From Gammaproteobacteria bacterium (GTDB lineage Bacteria > Pseudomonadota > Gammaproteobacteria > JABABF01): a stretch of 5,212 bases of DNA. A program made the translations under genes and the position numbers. A model generated the notes under the pieces. That model made no database searches. It saw nothing but the letters and a program-made list of their open reading frames with translations, and was not told where the DNA came from. The stretch covers positions 1 to 5,212 of the forward strand of contig JABABF010000186.1 in the NCBI GenBank assembly GCA_014238345.1, written 5' to 3'. Of the stretch, positions 1-5,212 are shown in pieces; positions within the stretch are counted from its first letter, which is position 1, and every line of letters begins with the position of its first letter.

Positions 1-1
1 G

Positions 2-1051
2 CTGGATGGCACCGAGCAGCGTTCGCGCCTCGGTGCCAACGCCCTGCTCGGCGTTTCCATGGCTCTGGCGCGAGCCGTGGCCGCCGAACGCAGAATGCCA
101 CTGTACCGGCATCTAGCTGAGCTGTTCGGCGGCGACACCACACAGCTGAGCCTGCCTTTGCCGATGATGAACCTCCTCAATGGCGGAGCCCATGCCGACA
201 ACAACATTGACCTACAGGAATTCATGGTGCAACCAGTGGGCGCTAGCAGCTTTGCCGAAGCATTGCGCTGGGGCACTGAGATATTCCACACCCTGCGCCA
301 ACTGCTCCTGAGCGACGGACATCACACCGCCGTCGGCGACGAGGGTGGCTTTGCCCCCAATCTGCGCGACGGGGGCGGTAGCGCGGCAGCCTTGGAGCTG
401 CTGGCTCAAGCCGTGGACCGCGCCGGCTTCCGCTTAGGGCTTGATGCCGATGTGGCACTGGCCATCGACTGTGCCGCCACTGAACTGCACCAAGATTCGC
501 GCTATCAGCTGCGAGGCGAGGGTGGAGCAGAGGACTACCCACAGTTAGACACCAAGGAATTCATCGCCTATTTGCAGACGCTGTGTGCACGCTATCCAGT
601 GGCATCGCTGGAAGATGCACTGCATGAAGACGACTGGCAGGGGTGGGTGGAGCTCAGCGAAGCGCTCGGCGCAGACACCCAGCTGGTTGGCGACGACCTA
701 TTCGTCACCGATGCTCGCCGACTGCGGCGCGGAGCCGAGTTGGGTGCGGCCAATGCCATCTTGATCAAACCCAATCAGGTCGGCACCGTCAGCGAGACGC
801 TAGAGGCGCTACGCACCGCACGGGAACTTGGCTACGCCGCTGTGATCTCACACCGCTCAGGAGAGACCGAAGATAGCTTTATCGCCGACTTGGCTGTGGC
901 CAGCGCAGCGGGACAAATCAAAACTGGTGCGCCATGCCGCTCTGAACGGGTGGCAAAATACAACCGCTTACTACGCATCGAAGCCCAGACCAAAGACTCG
1001 ATTCCACTGGCGCAACCCCCCAGCTACAAACCACCAACGCGGGGGATCTAA
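2..1051 (+). CDS. eno: Enolase (phosphopyruvate hydratase), 5'-truncated by window edge
   Basis: Cytosolic glycolytic enzyme converting 2-phosphoglycerate to phosphoenolpyruvate; in many bacteria also an RNA degradosome partner. The reading frame is open from base 2 and gives 349 visible residues; comparison with the E. coli enzyme (432 aa) places the first one near residue 97, so about 96 N-terminal residues, including the mobile active-site loop, lie outside. In visible numbering the hallmarks are intact: NGGAHADN with His64, VGDEGG with Glu114, magnesium ligands Asp156 (AIDCA), Glu204 (SLEDA) and Asp231 (GDDLF), catalytic Lys256 (LIKPNQ), the HRSGETED segment at 284-291, and Lys319 (AKYN). 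The internal ATG at 59 is not the start, because homology continues upstream of it. A few extra residues follow FAPNL, and the tail after LLRIE is proline-rich and unlike the usual enolase end. The TAA stop overlaps the ATG of a mini-ORF. Identification is secure. Confidence 0.97.
   Translation: MDGTEQRSRLGANALLGVSMALARAVAAERRMPLYRHLAELFGGDTTQLSLPLPMMNLLNGGAHADNNIDLQEFMVQPVGASSFAEALRWGTEIFHTLRQLLLSDGHHTAVGDEGGFAPNLRDGGGSAAALELLAQAVDRAGFRLGLDADVALAIDCAATELHQDSRYQLRGEGGAEDYPQLDTKEFIAYLQTLCARYPVASLEDALHEDDWQGWVELSEALGADTQLVGDDLFVTDARRLRRGAELGAANAILIKPNQVGTVSETLEALRTARELGYAAVISHRSGETEDSFIADLAVASAAGQIKTGAPCRSERVAKYNRLLRIEAQTKDSIPLAQPPSYKPPTRGI
1041..1046 (+). promoter_or_regulatory. Possible Shine-Dalgarno site before the 19-codon mini-ORF
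   Basis: GGGGGA lies inside the last codons of eno and ends four bases before the ATG at 1051. It is purine-rich and suitably spaced, but it also simply encodes the final eno residues, so it may be coincidental. Confidence 0.2.
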
Positions 1052-1110
1052 TGAAAACTCGAAAGTCACCCTCTCGCATCGGCGCGTTGTCCTGCTACGC
1101 TGAGCTGTAA
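1051..1110 (+). other. 19-codon mini-ORF bridging eno and the MaoC gene (uncertain)
   Basis: An ATG overlapping the eno stop codon as TAATG opens a frame of 19 codons starting MKTRKSPSR, and its TAA overlaps the ATG at 1110 again as TAATG. A GGGGGA stretch sits just upstream. If translated, it would couple ribosomes from eno to the downstream gene or act as a short basic leader peptide. I recognise no family, and there is no run of one amino acid that would suggest an attenuator. A frame this short can easily occur by chance, so the call rests only on the two stop-start overlaps and the upstream purine run. Confidence 0.2.
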
Positions 1111-1120
1111 TGAATATAAT
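1092..1120 (+). promoter_or_regulatory. Candidate sigma-70 promoter for the MaoC-thiolase pair
   Basis: A perfect -10 hexamer TATAAT lies at 1115-1120. Seventeen bases upstream, CTGCTA (1092-1097) matches the -35 consensus TTGACA at only three of six positions. Transcription would begin near 1127, inside the longest MaoC reading frame but upstream of its in-frame ATG at 1152. The surrounding DNA is more AT-rich than the coding regions. A perfect -10 in GC-rich DNA is notable, but the weak -35 keeps this tentative. Confidence 0.35.
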
Positions 1121-1622
1121 GACTGCCAGTCATGACGATCAATCATCTGCGATGGGTAACCAAAACTCTCTGGCCGCTGTTGACGACAGTGGCCGCTATT
1201 CCAGTTGGTTGCACGTGGATCAGGACTTGATCAATCGCTACGCCGATGTCTGTGGCGATCACAATTTTCTGCATGTCAACCCCGAGGAGGCCGCTAACAC
1301 CGTCTTCGGCGGCACCATTGCCCACGGTCTACTGATACTGTCGCTGTTGCCGCGCATGGCGCAAGAGGTCATGGGGGCAGACACCTTACCGGATACCGCC
1401 AAAATTGCCGACACGGTGGTCAACTACGGCTTTGACCGGGTGCGCTTCATCACCCCGGTACCCGCTGGCGGTGAGATTCGTACACACTTGGGACAAAGTA
1501 CTGAGGAGCCCAGAGCGCCGGGACAGACACTGATCCGTTCAGCGGTTCGTATAGAGGTGCGCGGCAGTGACAAGCCAGCGATGGTGGCCGATTTATTGGC
1601 GATGCGGTTTGATTCCCAGTAG
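1110..1622 (+). CDS. MaoC-like hotdog-fold acyl dehydratase / (R)-enoyl-CoA hydratase
   Basis: Predicted cytosolic enzyme of 170 aa that reversibly hydrates enoyl-CoA, probably to (R)-3-hydroxyacyl-CoA. The hydratase-2 catalytic signature is seen as Asp50-HNFL-His55 in the context YADVCGDHNFLHVNPEEA, followed by FGGTIAHGLL (66-75) and NYGFDRVRFITPVPAG (105-120), all typical of single-domain MaoC proteins of about 150-160 aa. Exact substrate and chain length cannot be read from sequence. The start is uncertain: ATG at 1110 overlaps the mini-ORF stop and has only a weak GAG upstream; ATG at 1119 and ATG at 1152 are in frame. The last gives 156 aa, nearer the usual length, and suits the TATAAT at 1115. 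The gene is followed after 26 bases by a thiolase, so both probably act in one acyl-CoA pathway. No dehydrogenase for the intermediate step is present here. Confidence 0.88.
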   Translation: MNIMTASHDDQSSAMGNQNSLAAVDDSGRYSSWLHVDQDLINRYADVCGDHNFLHVNPEEAANTVFGGTIAHGLLILSLLPRMAQEVMGADTLPDTAKIADTVVNYGFDRVRFITPVPAGGEIRTHLGQSTEEPRAPGQTLIRSAVRIEVRGSDKPAMVADLLAMRFDSQ

Positions 1623-1648
1623 AAGTAAACCAAATTCGAAACAGATAC

Positions 1649-2866
<1,218 letters not shown>

Positions 2867-2873
2867 GCAAACT

Positions 2874-2877
2874 GGAG
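2874..2877 (+). promoter_or_regulatory. Ribosome-binding site of ftsB
   Basis: GGAG in the 20-base gap after the thiolase stop, nine bases before the ATG at 2887. It decides the ftsB start: the same frame stays open upstream through the thiolase gene, but only this ATG has a proper site and gives an FtsB-sized product. Confidence 0.65.
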
Positions 2878-2886
2878 TACGCCATC

Positions 2887-3231
2887 ATGGGCAACTACTA
2901 CCCTATGCTAATTCGACGAGCGAGCATAGTCGCTCTGTTATTGCTACTAGTTGCACTCGGTCACCAATGGGTGACGGGCTCCGGCGGCCTGCTTGAAAAC
3001 CGTCAACTCCGACAAGAGCTGGCCGAACAAATAACTCGCAATGAACAGCTGATAGAGCGCAACGAAGTGGCGCGCGACTGGTTGGAACAAGCCCAGCGAC
3101 CGGAGACTATAGAGGCGCATGCGCGCAGTGAATTAGGCATGGTACGAAACGGCGAAACGCTGTTTTGGGTGGTTGAGGGTACGGCAGAGGCTGTGCAGGA
3201 GAGCCCGTCTACGGTCGATGGCAACCACTAG
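2887..3231 (+). CDS. ftsB: Cell division protein FtsB
   Basis: Small bitopic inner-membrane protein of the FtsQ-FtsB-FtsL divisome subcomplex, which helps signal activation of septal peptidoglycan synthesis. The 114-aa product (E. coli 103 aa) has a short cytoplasmic N-terminus with two arginines, one hydrophobic segment at about 12-28 (core IVALLLLLVALG), and a periplasmic coiled coil rich in Gln, Glu, Leu and Arg at about 35-68. It ends with the conserved block RPETIEAHARSELGMVRNGE (71-90), which aligns with the E. coli ALEERARNELSMTRPGE region. Topology with the C-terminus in the periplasm is known for the family. A GGAG ribosome-binding site supports the ATG at 2887. The gene overlaps ispD by 14 bases. 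In most Gammaproteobacteria ftsB directly follows eno; here two acyl-CoA genes intervene. Confidence 0.94.
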   Translation: MGNYYPMLIRRASIVALLLLLVALGHQWVTGSGGLLENRQLRQELAEQITRNEQLIERNEVARDWLEQAQRPETIEAHARSELGMVRNGETLFWVVEGTAEAVQESPSTVDGNH

Positions 3232-3952
3232 GCAATCGGCCAGCGCTCAGCCACCCCGCCTGTGGGGCATTGTCCCAGCGGCGGGGCGGGGACAGCGCTT
3301 TGGCGATGGCGCACTGCCAAAGCAATACCAGCCCTTGGGAGATAGCACCGTGATCGAGTGCGCACTGGCACCATTGCTGGCACTTCCAGAGCTCGCCGCT
3401 TTGGTGGTCGCACTCACCGCTGATGATCGACACTGGTCTGAGCTCGCAGCAGCTCAGCACCCATTAGTACGCACAGCCATCGGCGGCGCAAGCCGGGCAA
3501 CCTCGGTCGCCAATGCGCTGAGCTCTCTCGAAGATGCCCCCGCTGATGCTGATTGGGTAATCGTGCACGATGCCGTGCGCCCCTGTCTGAGCACAGAGCG
3601 ACTGCATGCCTTGCTGAAAACCCTGCAAAACCACCCGGTCGGCGGACTGCTGGCTGTGCCTGTACATGACAGCATCAAGCAAGTGGCGTCCGACGACCGC
3701 GCGGTCGGCACCGTGGAGCGCAACCAACTATGGTATGCCCAAACTCCGCAGCTATTCCGCTACAGCATACTGCGCCAAGCTCTGACACCACGCTCCGGGC
3801 ATGGTGCGGCCAACAATGTAGATGAAGCGGATGCAGTCATCGCCAGCGGCCTCTGCCCGCAAGTGGTGCCCGGCACACACAGCAACCTCAAATTGACCAC
3901 CCCAGAAGACTTGTCCTTGGCGCGGGCTTGGCTCGCCATCGCAAGCCCTTAA
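3218..3952 (+). CDS. ispD: 2-C-methyl-D-erythritol 4-phosphate cytidylyltransferase
   Basis: Cytosolic MEP-pathway enzyme: 2-C-methyl-D-erythritol 4-phosphate plus CTP gives CDP-methylerythritol and pyrophosphate, toward IPP and DMAPP. The 244-aa protein (E. coli 236 aa) has the nucleotidyltransferase start IVPAAGRGQRFG (18-29, with Arg27), Lys35 in LPKQY, VIVHDAVRPC (114-123, Asp118), Arg168 in VERNQLW, and Lys225 in LKLTTPEDL, matching the known CTP- and substrate-binding residues. The usual TDE triplet reads VDE at 201-203, a mild change. The ATG at 3218, inside the end of ftsB, is chosen because it precedes the conserved core by the usual distance. An AGGAG at 3197-3201 is 16 bases away, rather far, so translation is probably coupled to ftsB. 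A TTG at 3173 would also be in frame but would add 15 arginine-rich residues overlapping ftsB. ispF follows after four bases. Confidence 0.96.
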   Translation: MATTRQSASAQPPRLWGIVPAAGRGQRFGDGALPKQYQPLGDSTVIECALAPLLALPELAALVVALTADDRHWSELAAAQHPLVRTAIGGASRATSVANALSSLEDAPADADWVIVHDAVRPCLSTERLHALLKTLQNHPVGGLLAVPVHDSIKQVASDDRAVGTVERNQLWYAQTPQLFRYSILRQALTPRSGHGAANNVDEADAVIASGLCPQVVPGTHSNLKLTTPEDLSLARAWLAIASP

Positions 3953-3956
3953 TACC

Positions 3957-4460
3957 ATGCGCATCGGCCAAGGCTTCGACCTGCATCGCTTTGGCGAAGG
4001 CGACCACCTGATGCTCGGCGGTGTGCGCATCCCCTTCCACCGCGGGGTCATCGCCCACTCCGACGGCGATGTACTACTGCACGCCTTGGCTGATGCGCTA
4101 CTCGGCGCTGCGGGTCAGGGCGACATCGGCCATCACTTTCCCCCGGACGATGAACGCTGGCGCGACCTCGACGGTCTTGATCTATTGCGCCGTTGCCACC
4201 AACTTGCCGCCAGTAGCGGCTGGTGCGCTACGAATGTCGATTTAACCCTGCTAGCCGAGCACCCACGAGTAGCTGACTACACCACGGCCATGCGAGAGCA
4301 GATCGCCCATTGTTTAGGCTTGCCAAAAGATGCCGTCAACATCAAGGGTAGTACCACCGAGGGTTTAGGAGCGATCGGTCGTGGCGAAGCGCTTGCGGCA
4401 CTGGCAGTGGCTCTGCTGAAACCACTGGAGCAGACAGAGCGAGATGGTGGCCGCACCTGA
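3957..4460 (+). CDS. ispF: 2-C-methyl-D-erythritol 2,4-cyclodiphosphate synthase
   Basis: Cytosolic, normally homotrimeric MEP-pathway enzyme that cyclises CDP-methylerythritol 2-phosphate to 2-C-methyl-D-erythritol 2,4-cyclodiphosphate with release of CMP. The 167-aa protein (E. coli 159 aa) begins MRIGQGFDLH, giving zinc ligands Asp8 and His10, with the third ligand His42 in VLLHAL. Also present are AHSDGD (33-38), GDIGHHFP (55-62), NVDLTLLAEHP (93-103), and the CMP-binding KGSTTEGLG (130-138) followed by GRGE (141-144). It is a single-domain enzyme, not an IspDF fusion. No ribosome-binding site is evident in the four-base gap after ispD, so coupled translation is likely. IspE, the kinase acting between IspD and IspF, is not in the window. 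The 3' end overlaps pcm by 17 bases. Confidence 0.97.
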   Translation: MRIGQGFDLHRFGEGDHLMLGGVRIPFHRGVIAHSDGDVLLHALADALLGAAGQGDIGHHFPPDDERWRDLDGLDLLRRCHQLAASSGWCATNVDLTLLAEHPRVADYTTAMREQIAHCLGLPKDAVNIKGSTTEGLGAIGRGEALAALAVALLKPLEQTERDGGRT

Positions 4461-5151
4461 CCCAGCAAATACCATTGACGGCATCGGCCTGACCTCGCCG
4501 CGTAGCCGCGAGGCGCTGGTCGAGCTGTTGCACGATCAGGGCATCACCGACCTGCGGGTGCTTGATGCACTGCGCCAGGTGCCGCGACACATTTTTGTCG
4601 AAGAGGCGCTGGCGCACCGCGCCTATGAGAACACCGCCCTGCCGATCGGCTACCGCCAAACCATCTCTCAACCCTATATGGTCGGGTTAATGACCCAGCT
4701 GCTATTGGAGCAGCGGGAAGACGTTGCGCCACCGGAGCAAGTACTGGAAATCGGCACCGGTTCAGGCTACCAAACTGCTGTGCTGGCACTGTTGGTGCCA
4801 CAGGTCTACAGCATTGAGCGTATTGCCGCACTCAAGCGGCGCGCTCGCAGATGCCTGCAACGCATGGAAGTGCACAACATTTCGCTACGCCACGGTGACG
4901 GCCACGAAGGCTGGGCCACCAAGGCCCCCTTTGATGCCATCATCGCGACAGCGGCGGCGGCGGCGACACCCAAGCCGCTGATGGATCAGCTGGCGGAGGG
5001 CGGGCGACTCGTCATCCCCGAGCATTCCGAGCAGGGCGGCGACGAGCAAGTCCTGTGCGTCTACGACAAGCAAGATGGCATTTGCCAACGCCATGAGGTC
5101 GAGACCGTGCGCTTCGTGCCGATGCGCTCAGGAATAGAGCAGAGCCGTTAG
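4444..5151 (+). CDS. pcm: Protein-L-isoaspartate O-methyltransferase
   Basis: SAM-dependent cytosolic repair enzyme that methylates L-isoaspartyl residues in damaged proteins, allowing reversion toward aspartate. The 235-aa product (E. coli 208 aa) shows the family segment NTALPIGYRQTISQPYMV (63-80), SAM motif I VLEIGTGSGYQTA (100-112), RHGDGHEGW (149-157), APFDAII (161-167) and the C-terminal TVRFVPM (221-227). The N-terminus GIGLTSPRSREALV (13-26) resembles Pseudomonas-type Pcm. The ATG at 4444 overlaps the ispF end by 17 bases and is the only reasonable start, since the residue at the usual family start (Leu16) is CTG. Residues 170-174 are five alanines from a perfect GCG repeat in a region that usually reads TAAPPEIP or similar. 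pcm usually follows surE; here it directly follows ispF, so it was probably brought next to it by loss or movement of truD-surE. Confidence 0.95.
   Translation: MVAAPDPANTIDGIGLTSPRSREALVELLHDQGITDLRVLDALRQVPRHIFVEEALAHRAYENTALPIGYRQTISQPYMVGLMTQLLLEQREDVAPPEQVLEIGTGSGYQTAVLALLVPQVYSIERIAALKRRARRCLQRMEVHNISLRHGDGHEGWATKAPFDAIIATAAAAATPKPLMDQLAEGGRLVIPEHSEQGGDEQVLCVYDKQDGICQRHEVETVRFVPMRSGIEQSR
4951..4965 (+). repeat. (GCG)5 trinucleotide repeat inside pcm
   Basis: Five perfect GCG units encode Ala170-Ala174 of Pcm. Unit gain or loss by slippage would stay in frame and only change alanine number in a loop after the conserved DAII strand. Confidence 0.8.
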
Positions 5152-5212
5152 GCGAATCGCCCCTCCTAACTCAAGACAGTCTGATTTATTGACCGCTCGG
5201 AGCAGAAACAAA
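5152..5212. other. Downstream tail of pcm, no gene identified
   Basis: Sixty-one bases remain after the pcm stop. GGCG at 5151-5154 can pair with CGCC at 5158-5161, but four base pairs without a T-run is not a convincing terminator. GGAG at 5199-5202 lies ten bases from the window end and could be the ribosome-binding site of a gene starting just beyond. In related bacteria nlpD and rpoS often follow pcm, but nothing here shows what comes next. Confidence 0.3.

Noticed and set aside
243..542. Long minus-strand open frames, here and opposite the other genes
   Set aside because: All lie opposite well-supported genes, have shadow-like composition and show no recognisable domains.
1055..1645. 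Similar short strings ACTCGAAAG near 1056 and ATTCGAAAC near 1633 flanking the MaoC gene, possible insertion repeats
   Set aside because: The match is only about seven to nine bases with mismatches, flanks only one gene of the pair and is not repeated after the thiolase; chance is likely.
3173..3217. TTG start giving a longer IspD
   Set aside because: The extra residues are Arg-rich shadow of ftsB with no family similarity, and the ATG at 3218 gives a normal length.
5151..5161. Possible terminator hairpin after pcm
   Set aside because: The stem is four base pairs with a three-base loop and no T-run follows.
5189..5194. TTGACC resembling a -35 element
   Set aside because: A matching -10 would lie at or beyond the window end, so it cannot be assessed.

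Overview
The window is a gene-dense stretch of a fairly GC-rich bacterial chromosome with every gene on the + strand. The order eno, ftsB, ispD, ispF, pcm is the conserved housekeeping neighbourhood of Gammaproteobacteria, and the proteins (short coiled-coil FtsB, monofunctional IspD and IspF, Pcm with an N-terminus of Pseudomonas style) fit that class. Genus cannot be decided from this sequence alone. No rRNA, tRNA, CRISPR array, insertion sequence or phage gene was seen.

Layout: (1) 2-1051, enolase, cut at its 5' end by the window edge; (2) about 1052-1151, a short junction with a 19-codon mini-ORF and a good -10 hexamer; (3) 1110-1622, a MaoC/hotdog-fold acyl dehydratase, and 1649-2866, a complete thiolase, which together form a two-gene acyl-CoA cassette placed between eno and ftsB; (4) 2887-5151, the tightly packed run ftsB-ispD-ispF-pcm with two overlaps and small gaps; (5) 5152-5212, a short tail with no identifiable gene. 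No gene-free stretch exceeds 300 bases.

Functionally the window mixes glycolysis (enolase), acyl-CoA hydration/thiolysis (MaoC plus thiolase, probably beta-oxidation or supply of hydroxyacyl-CoA), cell division (FtsB), two steps of the MEP isoprenoid pathway (IspD, IspF) and repair of isoaspartyl protein damage (Pcm).

Two departures from the textbook gammaproteobacterial order are the main points of interest: the maoC-thiolase pair between eno and ftsB, and the absence of truD and surE between ispF and pcm. I found no convincing undescribed system. The remaining findings are local: a TAATG-bounded mini-ORF, a possible internal promoter that makes the MaoC start uncertain, an altered thiolase motif, and a GCG repeat in pcm.
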